Assembly (NCBI GenBank): GCA_030150135.1
Contig: JASLGO010000160.1
Coordinates: 1-14,767, forward strand
Direction: 5' to 3'
DNA length: 14,767 nt
Source: Aquirhabdus sp.
GTDB taxonomy: Bacteria > Pseudomonadota > Gammaproteobacteria > Pseudomonadales > Moraxellaceae
Below, one piece after another: positions 7,796 through 14,212 of the stretch (position 1 is the stretch's first letter; the number at the start of each line of letters is the position of its first letter). The notes beneath the pieces were generated by a model, which had not been told where the DNA came from, ran no database searches, and was given only the letters and a program-made list of their open reading frames with translations. Position numbers and translations under genes: made by a program.

Positions 7796-7976
7796 GGCGT
7801 GTTAATGATTAAATGGAAAAAATAATTGTGAACATTGCTGCTTGTGAGAGTCGCTGCTTTTTGACCACACAGCTCATCGTGAATTAATTGTCTAATAATT
7901 CAGATGTCGACTCTATAGTAGGAATGTATAACAGTCAGTTAACCTTGTGCTACATTTTTTTATTGGTGATGATGTG

Positions 7977-8007
7977 TTGAGAAGCACTTGTAATCAGTAC
8001 TTCTCAA
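7977..8007. repeat. Stem-loop just after ppnP
   Basis: TTGAGAAG (7977-7984) pairs perfectly with CTTCTCAA (8000-8007); inside, ACT/AGT add three pairs after one mismatch, leaving a 7-base loop. It begins 10 bases after the ppnP stop. In the ppnP direction the following bases are ACACATCATC, not U-rich, so it is a poor intrinsic terminator. It could protect the 3' end of the message or act with Rho. Confidence 0.5.
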
Positions 8008-8017
8008 GGAAAGATGC

Positions 8018-8335
8018 TTAACCTTCAAAATGACAAACATAGTCCACAACACTCAGTGCTTCAATATCGAAACTACTGTTGCCATCAACATAAAACGATT
8101 GACCGCTGCGGAATTGTTCGGTGGGTTTACCCACGCGGGTGACTGAACATTCACCAGAGATAATTTCCATACGCTCTGGTGCGCCAGTATTAAAAGTCAG
8201 TTTGGAAGGCATGATGACACCAATGGTTTTTTTGCTTCCATCAGCGAACAAAACAGTGTGGCTGATACATTTGCCATCGAAGTAAACATTAGATTTTTTG
8301 ATGACGCTGACTTGGTCGAATTGCGCGGGGGTCAT
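8018..8335 (-). CDS. ppnP: Pyrimidine/purine nucleoside phosphorylase PpnP (cupin fold, former DUF1255)
   Basis: PpnP is a small cytoplasmic cupin-fold enzyme with broad nucleoside phosphorylase activity, splitting nucleosides with phosphate into a base and ribose-1-phosphate. The protein has 105 residues, slightly longer than the E. coli form of 94. Family features are NVYFDGKCISHTVLF near the N-terminus, the ERMEIISGECSV segment (residues 54-65) that forms a cupin strand pair, and the GQSFYVDGNSSFDIEA...DYVCHF C-terminus. The N-terminal MTPAQFDQVSVIKKSNVYF resembles my recollection of Acinetobacter orthologues. A strong GGAGAG lies 4 bases from the ATG. It appears to be a monocistronic gene with its own promoter and a hairpin downstream. 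Confidence 0.92.
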   Translation of the reverse strand: MTPAQFDQVSVIKKSNVYFDGKCISHTVLFADGSKKTIGVIMPSKLTFNTGAPERMEIISGECSVTRVGKPTEQFRSGQSFYVDGNSSFDIEALSVVDYVCHFEG

Positions 8336-8359
8336 AATACTCTCCAGAAAGATGCGGCT

Positions 8360-8368
8360 ATTCTAACA
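8360..8368 (-). promoter_or_regulatory. Probable extended -10 promoter of ppnP
   Basis: On the reverse strand TGTTAGAAT is an extended -10 (TGn plus TAGAAT, 5 of 6 to consensus). It lies 24 bases before the ppnP start and would give a leader of about 18 bases holding the GGAGAG site. No convincing -35 is seen, which is tolerable for an extended -10. Confidence 0.4.
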
Positions 8369-8441
8369 ACCCTAGAACATGAGAGCCAGTCTTAAACAAC
8401 GGTAAAAAATGAGAATATTATCTTCGTATAACAAGCCGATA

Positions 8442-8454
8442 ATGTGATTCACAT
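8442..8454. repeat. Perfect 13-base palindrome upstream of ppnP
   Basis: ATGTGA-T-TCACAT is a perfect dyad about 75 bases upstream of the ppnP -10. It is a possible operator. The half-site TGTGA is CRP-like, but the 1-base spacer is not that of a CRP site (6 bases). The rest of 8336-8532 shows nothing else clear. Confidence 0.25.
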
Positions 8455-8532
8455 CTTTGATTCAATATTCTGTGATTTTCATCCAATGCATCGATTATTC
8501 ATATTAAGCTCACCGCATTGCTTGTTGAATCG

Positions 8533-9225
8533 TCATTCTTCTTTGCGGCGGATAAGTCCCACAAGAAAGATTAATGACCAAGCCAGACTCAGTAAATAAA
8601 ACAGTGAATAGCTCATATATTTACCCATGGTCATTTCGCGAGGAATAGAATCTGGCGAAATCGCAGGTGTTGTCGGTTTTGCCATTAAATCATCTAAACG
8701 ATTTGATGGTGAGGATGCCTGATCTTTTGGTGCTGTATCGGAGCTCGAATTATTCGTTGACGTGTTATTGGTAGCGGTTGGGGTATTAGTGGGTTGATTA
8801 AGCTTGGATTCTTGGTGATCAAGGATTTGGGTTTTTAGTTTGATTTGCGCTTGATGTCTGAGCCAAATCGGATTTTGTTCCTTTGCCATGCGGGTTTGAT
8901 AGTCAGCATCGGATTCATTGCTGCGCTGAATATATGAAATCTCAGCATCACGATATTTCTGCTCTTCATAGGTTTTTTGTTTTTGTTGCTGAGCCCGACT
9001 CATTTCAGCATAACGATCTCGATAGCCATAACGATAATAACTATCCTCATCATCATCTCTATTCGTGACAGGAGTTTGAACTGCATTTGCCGCAAAAACA
9101 GCATCACTGTAAGTCGACTCATTGTGGGAGCTCGCATGTGCATGCGATATGCTTAGGCTGATGAGTGCGCTCAAGCCGAGGTGTGCATAGAAAGAGTGCA
9201 AATTTATGAGTAATGATTTACGCAT
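8533..9225 (-). CDS. Hypothetical envelope protein: signal peptide, coiled coil, C-terminal membrane anchor
   Basis: I do not recognise a family. The 230-residue protein begins with a signal-peptide-like segment (MRK, hydrophobic 13-27, likely cleavage after AHA at 29-31). A short acidic run DDDED (57-61) and a Tyr/Arg-rich patch (YYRYGYRDRY, 63-72) follow, then a charged Gln/Lys/Glu-rich helix, probably coiled coil (about 73-142), then a Thr/Asn/Ser-rich low-complexity linker (143-173). The C-terminus has a hydrophobic span (about 203-224) ending in RRKEE, so the mature protein would be anchored with its bulk outside the cytoplasm and a short basic tail inside. It starts 4 bases after the stop of the DUF3592-like gene; its ribosome-binding site (GGGAG) lies inside or next to that gene's end, so the two are probably translationally coupled. 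The function is unknown. Confidence 0.72.
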   Translation of the reverse strand: MRKSLLINLHSFYAHLGLSALISLSISHAHASSHNESTYSDAVFAANAVQTPVTNRDDDEDSYYRYGYRDRYAEMSRAQQQKQKTYEEQKYRDAEISYIQRSNESDADYQTRMAKEQNPIWLRHQAQIKLKTQILDHQESKLNQPTNTPTATNNTSTNNSSSDTAPKDQASSPSNRLDDLMAKPTTPAISPDSIPREMTMGKYMSYSLFYLLSLAWSLIFLVGLIRRKEE

Positions 9226-9229
9226 GGAA

Positions 9230-9700
9230 TTACTCCCTTTCTAAATGCGTTGCAATGTTACGGATATAATCTTTACGGCGTTCTGCTTTGAGTTCGCGTA
9301 GTGCCTTTTGAAATGCAACAGCGATAATATGAAATAACAGGATGACAAAAAGAAACACGAGAATACTGGGTTGAAATTTTTCAAAGAAAAAATTCTCAGG
9401 ATCATTGGATCTATAACAGACCACAATTGGCTGGTTGTTTTTAATGTCGTCGAGGAGTTCGTTTGGAAAAGATCGCTCTTTATCAATAGTTCGCCCATCG
9501 GCTGTTTTAAAGTGAAAGGTTGCAACGTAAAAGTCTTCACCAAAACCCATACTTGTTTTGTCGTAATCTGCGATGGGTTCAACAATTGCACGTTCACCCG
9601 TATACTGGATTCTGATAATGTCGCTCTCAGCGCTATAGATATAGACAGCTCCGAGAAATAAAGCGGCTAAGAGGGCGCCTAAAAGTACCACTTTTTGCAT
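9230..9700 (-). CDS. DUF3592-like membrane protein of unknown function
   Basis: The 156-residue protein has hydrophobic segments at about 4-22 and 111-131 and a predicted extracytoplasmic domain between them. That domain has the layout of DUF3592-like proteins: a strand-rich run including FYVATFHFKTADGRTI (57-72), then DIKNNQPIVVCYRSNDPEN (85-103), that is 'aromatic strand, DG turn, positions for V-x-Y, then N/D-P'. The cytoplasmic tail (about 132-156) is strongly charged. The domain assignment is by pattern and should be treated as likely, not certain. The ATG is preceded by AAGGAG about 11 bases away, a somewhat long spacing. It is 81 bases downstream of the Sel1-like gene and 4 bases upstream of the coiled-coil gene, so all three may be one reverse-strand operon. 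No function is known to me. Confidence 0.75.
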   Translation of the reverse strand: MQKVVLLGALLAALFLGAVYIYSAESDIIRIQYTGERAIVEPIADYDKTSMGFGEDFYVATFHFKTADGRTIDKERSFPNELLDDIKNNQPIVVCYRSNDPENFFFEKFQPSILVFLFVILLFHIIAVAFQKALRELKAERRKDYIRNIATHLERE

Positions 9701-9781
9701 AAGACTCTAAACTCCTTCCGCTATATTTGTATGCATTGATCTGCCTTTGACATTCTTGAAGTTATCCGATGATTTTAAATA

Positions 9782-10318
9782 TTATTTAAAGATTGCAACC
9801 AATAAAATGAAAATCATCCATAAAAATAGGGGAATCCAATCGGTTGCTTCTAAAGAAGCTCTACCCAAAAAACGATATGAACGTCGTCCGTCGCTTATCA
9901 CGCGATAACGTGCCGTTGGAAAAACAGGTAAATAGAGGATGACGAAGTAATGCGTAGCTTCATGTGATAAAGTATTCAGATCAACTTTTGAACAACCATA
10001 TAGCCTAAACCCCACTGTTTGTAGTGTTATCAATGGAGGGGTAGTTTTAACTCTGACTAAATTATTTTGTCTTAAATACGCGTTGAATTGATCTTCATGA
10101 TGCAGCTTTTTTCGAACCTCTTTTCTAAAATCAGCAAGTTCCTCAAACAATTCCATTGCAGGTTCATAATCTTGATCAACTAACCTTTGTAGCATTGCCA
10201 TCCCACGGTTAGTATCTTTTTTAATTCCTTTGCCTTGAATCAACGCGATGCTGAGCTCCAAACGGGCTTGCATATCCCCAGTTTGTGCTCGGCTAATCAA
10301 TTTACTGGTTGACATCAT
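9782..10318 (-). CDS. Hypothetical membrane-anchored protein with Sel1-like N-terminus
   Basis: The 178-residue protein begins with a Sel1/TPR-type helical pair (about 9-48: AQTGDMQARLELSIALIQGKG...MAMLQRLVDQ), a polar charged helix (about 55-85), then a strand-rich part (96-155) and a C-terminal hydrophobic span (161-177). The strand-rich part has LQTVGFRLYG, then THYFVILYLPVFPTARYRV, then YRFLG, a pattern I recall from uncharacterised proteins with 'LYG...YF...PIFP..RYRV' blocks; I cannot name the domain. Within it His119-Glu-Ala-Thr-His123 matches the HExxH zinc-protease signature, probably by chance (see findings). Tandem ATGs at 10316 and 10313 (complement) both fit; the ribosome-binding site is weak. 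Base composition is A+T-rich: the row 10081-10140 has 21 G+C of 60, against 30 of 60 at 11401-11460 in recN. It is divergent from recN. Confidence 0.75.
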   Translation of the reverse strand: MMSTSKLISRAQTGDMQARLELSIALIQGKGIKKDTNRGMAMLQRLVDQDYEPAMELFEELADFRKEVRKKLHHEDQFNAYLRQNNLVRVKTTPPLITLQTVGFRLYGCSKVDLNTLSHEATHYFVILYLPVFPTARYRVISDGRRSYRFLGRASLEATDWIPLFLWMIFILLVAIFK

Positions 10319-10354
10319 CGTACTCAGGAACCATTTTTCTTATTTGTGTGGTTA

Positions 10355-10382
10355 AGTGTAGCAGTTTGTAAATTGATGTAAA
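10355..10382 (-). promoter_or_regulatory. Candidate sigma-70 promoter of the 10318-to-8533 gene group
   Basis: On the reverse strand TTTACA (10382-10377, 5 of 6 to the -35 consensus) is followed after 16 bases by TACACT (10360-10355, 4 of 6 to the -10 consensus). Transcription would begin near 10348, about 30 bases before the start codon. A second TTTACA lies 10 bases further on. Confidence 0.4.
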
Positions 10383-10472
10383 TATAAAAGCCTTACGATT
10401 CATGCGAGTTATTGGCGTTTATTGAGGCATTTTATTGTAAAAATTTTTAATGTCATGATCGTGGATTGCCAG

Positions 10473-10501
10473 TTTTCATTTAAGCTGGTGTAAGATATAG
10501 T
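10473..10501 (+). promoter_or_regulatory. Candidate sigma-70 promoter of recN
   Basis: TTTTCA (10473-10478, 4 of 6) and TATAGT (10496-10501, 5 of 6) are separated by 17 bases, which would start transcription near 10508. An AT-rich tract with AAAAATTTTT (10439-10448) lies upstream. A TGATG-TTTTTT-CATCA hairpin (10526-10541) sits in the leader. No LexA-type CTGT-N8-ACAG box was seen, which is in line with Acinetobacter lacking a classical LexA. Confidence 0.4.
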
Positions 10502-10544
10502 GATACAAATTTGTTTTTTCACAGTTGATGTTTTTTCATCATTT

Positions 10545-10550
10545 AAGAGG
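10545..10550 (+). promoter_or_regulatory. Ribosome-binding site of recN
   Basis: AAGAGG is 5 bases before a TTG at 10556 and 11 bases before the ATG at 10562, so spacing does not settle the start. The ATG is preferred because RecN proteins normally begin with M-L-x-x-L. Confidence 0.55.
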
Positions 10551-10561
10551 CTAGTTTGCCC

Positions 10562-12229
10562 ATGTTAACGCGATTGAGTTTGCAAAATTTTACTTTGGCG
10601 CGGGATGTCGTGCTGGATTTACATGCGGGTTTCACAGTGCTTACGGGTGAGACTGGTGCGGGTAAGTCGATTTTGCTAGATGGTCTTGCGGCATGTTTGG
10701 GCGAACGGATGGATGCGCAAAGTGTGCGATTTGGTGCTGAGAAAGCAGATATTACGGCGCAGTTTGATTTGAATAAAAGTGACGCGGCTCGAGCATGGCT
10801 TCATGAACGAGAGCTTCTAGATATCGATGATGAAAATGAAGTTCGTCTGCGCCGTGTGATTCTGGCAGAAGGACGCAGCAAAGCGTGGATCAACGGGACG
10901 CCAACCAGCTTAGGTGAGTTGCGTGAACTGGGTGAGTTGTTGGTGCAGTTGTATGGTCAACATAGCCAACAGCAACTTTTGAAACCTGAATATCCAATGC
11001 AATGGCTCGACACAGCGGCGCAGTTAGAGCCTCAAGTTGATCATGTACGGACACTCTATAAAGCATGGCAAACTCTGGTTAAGCAACAACAAAATGCAGA
11101 GCGTGAGCGTGAGGCGTTACTGGCTAGACAAGCGTTATTGAACGCTCAGATTGAAGATGTGCGACCGCTGATGCAACACGATTATGCTGAAATCGAGCAA
11201 GAGCATGATCGACTGAGTCATTTTGAAGGCATGATGCAGGATACAGCGGCGTTGTTGGATGGTTTGGATGACGGGGAAGATAATATTTTATCTAAACTGG
11301 GGTCGTTATTGCGTCGTGCGGAAGCGCAGGCGAGCCGTGCGCAAGCCTTAGATGCAGTCGCTACAGGTTTGAATTCGGCACAAACCGAGTTACAAGAAGC
11401 GGTATCGACCTTGCGGCAATTTGCCGATGAACAGGTATTAGATCCAGAGCGATTGGCTCAGATTGATGAGCTGCTTGGAGAGTTTCATCGTCTAGCGCGG
11501 AAATATCGAACAACCCCTGAAAGCTTAAAACCAGATTGTGAAGCGTGGCAAGTCGAGTTAGAAAAACTGGATGATCTAGCAGATGCTGATTCATTACAGC
11601 TAAAAGTTGAGCAAGCAGACCAAGCGTATCATGAGGCGGCGGTGAAGCTTGATCAAGCGCGTCAAACGGCGAGTACGCCACTCATCCAAAGCCTCACGAA
11701 TCAAATTAAACCTTTGGCATTGCCTGAGGCGCGTTTTGAGTTTGAGTTCTCCCCTGCTGCGGCAAGCGCAAATGGCGTGAGTCAGATTCGTTTATTGTTC
11801 AGTGCTAATCGTGGCGTGCCTCTACAACCGCTGGCTAAAGTCGCATCAGGGGGTGAGTTATCTCGCATCGCCTTAGTGATGCAAGTGATGATTGCAGCAC
11901 ATGCGGAAGCGCCTGTTTTGGTGTTTGATGAAGTGGATGTGGGGATTAGTGGTGGAACAGCGGAAGTCGTTGGACGTTTACTTCGGACATTAGGTGATGA
12001 TGTTCAAGTGCTATGTATTACTCATCAACCGCAAGTTGCGGCACAGGGGCATCAGCATATTTTTGTTGAGAAGCAACAAGGCGAGCAAGCGGCGAGTCAT
12101 CTGAGACAGTTAAATGACGATGAACGGGTGCGTGAGTTAGCACGAATGTCAGGCGGTGTTGAAATTAATGAAGCGACGCTTTCTCATGCGCGAGGTTTGC
12201 TCGGTAGTCGGCTCGATCCTACCGTTTAG
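10562..12229 (+). CDS. recN: DNA repair protein RecN
   Basis: RecN is an SMC-like ATPase that acts with RecA in double-strand-break repair, holding DNA together; it is located at the nucleoid. The 555-residue length is typical. The N-terminal half-ATPase has LTRLSLQNFTLARDVVLDL and Walker A GETGAGKS (residues 29-36). A long, Gln/Glu/Ala-rich coiled-coil interior (about 150-370) is shorter than in true SMC proteins, as in RecN. The C-terminal half has the ABC signature ASGGELS (428-434) and Walker B LVFDEVDVGISGG (Asp456, Glu457), followed by the CITHQPQVAA His switch. All catalytic motifs are intact. Start choice: ATG 10562, with an in-frame TTG two codons earlier. It is divergent from the unknown membrane-protein genes; yqgE follows after 129 bases with a possible weak terminator between. 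Confidence 0.96.
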   Translation: MLTRLSLQNFTLARDVVLDLHAGFTVLTGETGAGKSILLDGLAACLGERMDAQSVRFGAEKADITAQFDLNKSDAARAWLHERELLDIDDENEVRLRRVILAEGRSKAWINGTPTSLGELRELGELLVQLYGQHSQQQLLKPEYPMQWLDTAAQLEPQVDHVRTLYKAWQTLVKQQQNAEREREALLARQALLNAQIEDVRPLMQHDYAEIEQEHDRLSHFEGMMQDTAALLDGLDDGEDNILSKLGSLLRRAEAQASRAQALDAVATGLNSAQTELQEAVSTLRQFADEQVLDPERLAQIDELLGEFHRLARKYRTTPESLKPDCEAWQVELEKLDDLADADSLQLKVEQADQAYHEAAVKLDQARQTASTPLIQSLTNQIKPLALPEARFEFEFSPAAASANGVSQIRLLFSANRGVPLQPLAKVASGGELSRIALVMQVMIAAHAEAPVLVFDEVDVGISGGTAEVVGRLLRTLGDDVQVLCITHQPQVAAQGHQHIFVEKQQGEQAASHLRQLNDDERVRELARMSGGVEINEATLSHARGLLGSRLDPTV

Positions 12230-12234
12230 AGCGA

Positions 12235-12271
12235 CTGAGCTAGCTAAATACTCAGAATTTTGTTAGTTTTA
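12235..12271 (+). terminator. Possible weak terminator after recN
   Basis: CTGAG (12235-12239) and CTCAG (12251-12255) form a 5-pair stem with an 11-base loop, followed by the T-rich AATTTTGTTAGTTTT. The stem is short and the loop long, so this is a weak candidate. Confidence 0.3.
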
Positions 12272-12342
12272 AGTCATCAGTAACTTGCAATACTTTAGAT
12301 TTACTCCATTTATTATCTTAAGCACATCTGTTTTGATTTTAT

Positions 12343-12347
12343 GGGAG
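12343..12347 (+). promoter_or_regulatory. Shine-Dalgarno site deciding the yqgE start
   Basis: GGGAG precedes the ATG at 12359 by 11 bases and the ATG at 12350 by only 2. The in-frame ATG at 12341 overlaps it. The start at 12359 is therefore favoured and gives the 187-residue length shared with the E. coli protein. Confidence 0.6.
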
Positions 12348-12358
12348 TGATGATTTCT

Positions 12359-12922
12359 ATGCCTAAATACCTAACCCACCGTTGTTTGATTGCGCCGCGT
12401 GATGCGGAAGCAGTCGCCCGGGATGATTTTTTTGCAGAAGCCGTTATTTATATTGCTCGTCATGATGAGGACGGAGCGATGGGCTTGTTGCTGAATCGCC
12501 CAAGTTCGGTGGGAATCAGTGAACTTTTGTCTGATTTGCAAATCGTTTCGGATCTGGTCGATCCTCATGCTGTGCTACAAGGCGGGCCATTGCGTCCAGA
12601 AGTTGGCTTTGTCATGCATACAGGACAACCTGTTTGGCATTCGTCGATTGCCGTGAGTGAAAACGTCTGTATCACCACCAGCAAAGATATTCTAGAAGCG
12701 ATTGCGCATAACGAAGGCGTTGATAATTATCAGATTATGTTAGGTTTTGCGAGTTGGGCGCCAGGTCAGCTTGAAGAAGAAATTAAACGTGGCGATTGGC
12801 TGGTGTGTGAGCCAGATATGGAACTACTGTTTAATTTGCCTTATGACGAGCGCTGGTCGGCTGCTGCGGCCAAATTTGGTGTCAATTCACCGTGGTTGTC
12901 AAGTGAAGTGGGTCATGCCTGA
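12359..12922 (+). CDS. yqgE: YqgE/AlgH family protein (DUF179)
   Basis: This is a widely conserved cytoplasmic protein of unknown biochemical role; the AlgH name comes from a regulatory effect on alginate in Pseudomonas, which does not establish a function here. The chosen start gives 187 residues, the same as E. coli YqgE. Family motifs visible are IYIARHDEDGAMGLLLNRP (30-48), LQGGPL (73-78), VGFVMHT (82-88), CITTSKDILEAI (104-115) and LGFASWAPGQLEEEI (128-142), and the protein ends GHA as in E. coli. The stop overlaps the ruvX start by 8 bases, so the pair is almost certainly translated together; yqgE-ruvX (yqgF) linkage is conserved in many gammaproteobacteria. Upstream candidates MGVM and MISM were set aside on ribosome-binding-site position. 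Confidence 0.95.
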   Translation: MPKYLTHRCLIAPRDAEAVARDDFFAEAVIYIARHDEDGAMGLLLNRPSSVGISELLSDLQIVSDLVDPHAVLQGGPLRPEVGFVMHTGQPVWHSSIAVSENVCITTSKDILEAIAHNEGVDNYQIMLGFASWAPGQLEEEIKRGDWLVCEPDMELLFNLPYDERWSAAAAKFGVNSPWLSSEVGHA

Positions 12923-13382
12923 TTTAGACAATTCATATTTAGATCAGCCATTGAATTATCGCAGCATTATGGCATTTGATTTCGGCACTCAAAAAATGGG
13001 TGTGGCTTATGGCATGTCGCTAACTGGAGCGGCATCGCCATTGGCATTAATCGTGATGAAAGATGGCATTCCCGATTGGAATATCCTCGATAAAACACTT
13101 GCTGAATGGCAACCTGATGCATGTTTGGTCGGACTCCCGTTAAATATGGATGATTCTGAGTCTGAGCTTTGTTTACGGGCGCGTAAATTTGCACGTCGTT
13201 TAAAGCATCGCCTGAATAAACCGGTATGGATGGTGGATGAGCGCTTGACCACGCGTGAAGCACGAGAGGACGTTCGTCAAATTAGTTCGCAGCGGCGCGG
13301 TAAGGCACCTGCTGCCGATTCGATGGCGGCAGTTTTGTTGATCGAAAGCTGGTTTCGTGAACCTGTGGGTGTTCTACCATAG
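12915..13382 (+). CDS. ruvX: RuvX/YqgF family RNase H-fold nuclease (pre-16S rRNA processing, Holliday-junction resolvase-like)
   Basis: YqgF has an RNase H-like fold; it is an essential nuclease in E. coli linked to 5'-end maturation of 16S rRNA, and earlier annotated as a putative Holliday junction resolvase. The protein has 155 residues, with an N-terminal extension of about 18 residues before MAFDFGTQKMGVAYG. Acidic residues of the active site are visible: Asp22 in FDFGT, Glu109 in MVDERLTT and Asp135 in APAADSMAA; the GLPLNMD stretch is also typical. The start at 12915 overlaps yqgE by 8 bases. A shorter form could begin at the internal Met19 (12969), closer to the E. coli length of 138, so the exact N-terminus is open. 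PAP2 follows after 44 bases. Confidence 0.94.
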   Translation: MPDLDNSYLDQPLNYRSIMAFDFGTQKMGVAYGMSLTGAASPLALIVMKDGIPDWNILDKTLAEWQPDACLVGLPLNMDDSESELCLRARKFARRLKHRLNKPVWMVDERLTTREAREDVRQISSQRRGKAPAADSMAAVLLIESWFREPVGVLP

Positions 13383-13426
13383 CGGCTGCGAACATCCGAA
13401 TTATTGATAAAAATAAAGAGCACGGA

Positions 13427-14071
13427 ATGCAAGATTCTCAGTTATCTGCACATCAAATCGCTTTCCAACGACGAATGTTATATTCCTGCTGTGTGTTCTT
13501 TCCTTTACTGTTGCTCACTTTCCTGACAATTTCATTAATTCAACATTATTCTTTTGATTTTGATCTGCCGTTGCTGTGGCAGATCCATCAGTTCGCGAAT
13601 CCAGTTTTTGATCGCGCAGCAATGGTAATGTCTTATCTGGGCGGGATGCCTGTTGCGAGTGTGATGTTATTGGTGATGTTAATTTATGCTCATCAGGTAC
13701 GTTCAAACCATATTTTGTTCATGCTGATTTCCATGGTGGGTGTCGCCAATCTATCTTGGGTGTTGAAGGCGTTCGTCAATCGACCGCGACCAATGCTGTG
13801 GCCACGACTGGTTCAGGATTATGGAGCCTCATTTCCGAGTGGGCATAGTGTGTATGCGGCGGCATTTGCTTGTGTTTTTATGATTTTGTTTTGGCGGACG
13901 CGCTGGCGTGTTGTCGTTTCTGTATTTGCATTTGCATGGATGTTGCTGATGGGATTGTCTCGCGTGTATCTGGGAGTGCATTTTCCGAGTGATGTTTTGG
14001 GTGGTTGGGCTTTGGGCTGGGCTTGGGTGTTTTTTGTTTATTTGGGATTGAGTAAAACGCATCAATCTTGA
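13427..14071 (+). CDS. PAP2-family phosphatase (membrane phosphoesterase)
   Basis: This is an integral inner-membrane phosphatase of the PAP2 (type 2 phosphatidic acid phosphatase) superfamily, of 214 residues with about five to six hydrophobic segments. All three signature motifs are present in order: K114-x6-R121-P122, P137-S-G-H140, and S178-R179-x5-H185-x3-D189, so the catalytic histidines and arginines look intact. Substrates of the family include phosphatidic acid, phosphatidylglycerophosphate and undecaprenyl pyrophosphate; the sequence alone does not tell which applies. The start is supported by AAAGAG about 6 bases upstream. It follows ruvX after 44 bases and may be part of the same transcript. 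A long inverted repeat begins at its stop codon. Confidence 0.92.
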   Translation: MQDSQLSAHQIAFQRRMLYSCCVFFPLLLLTFLTISLIQHYSFDFDLPLLWQIHQFANPVFDRAAMVMSYLGGMPVASVMLLVMLIYAHQVRSNHILFMLISMVGVANLSWVLKAFVNRPRPMLWPRLVQDYGASFPSGHSVYAAAFACVFMILFWRTRWRVVVSVFAFAWMLLMGLSRVYLGVHFPSDVLGGWALGWAWVFFVYLGLSKTHQS

Positions 14072-14110
14072 GAAAGGCTTTTTCTGCTCAGTGAGGTGTG
14101 GCTTTTCTCA
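14069..14110 (+). repeat. Long-loop hairpin starting at the PAP2 stop codon
   Basis: TGAGAAAGGC (14069-14078) can pair with GCTTTTCTCA (14101-14110) over 10 base pairs, counting one G-U, with a 22-base loop. The TGA stop codon is the left end of the stem. It is not followed by a clear U-run, so it is an uncertain terminator. Confidence 0.4.
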
Positions 14111-14212
14111 GCTTTACTGCCTTCGGCATTCTACAAAAATGCATCTATTCATTGTCGCAATTCTCATCAAAATCCGTTCTAATCAATCATCAATTTATCT
14201 CATGGTGATGTG

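Noticed and set aside
7746..8017. yybP-ykoY manganese riboswitch upstream of terC
   Set aside because: The conserved bases and multi-helix layout of that riboswitch were not found by eye; only a simple hairpin is present.
9241..9597. Reverse-strand open frame of 118 codons overlapping the DUF3592-like gene
   Set aside because: It is another frame of the same strand; the 9230-9700 frame has coherent membrane segments and couples to its neighbours, while this one does not.
10319..10561. LexA/SOS box upstream of recN
   Set aside because: No CTGT-N8-ACAG-like site was seen between the two divergent genes.
11361..11681. Reverse-strand open frame of 106 codons inside recN
   Set aside because: It lies wholly within an intact recN with all motifs present and has no ribosome-binding site or family resemblance.
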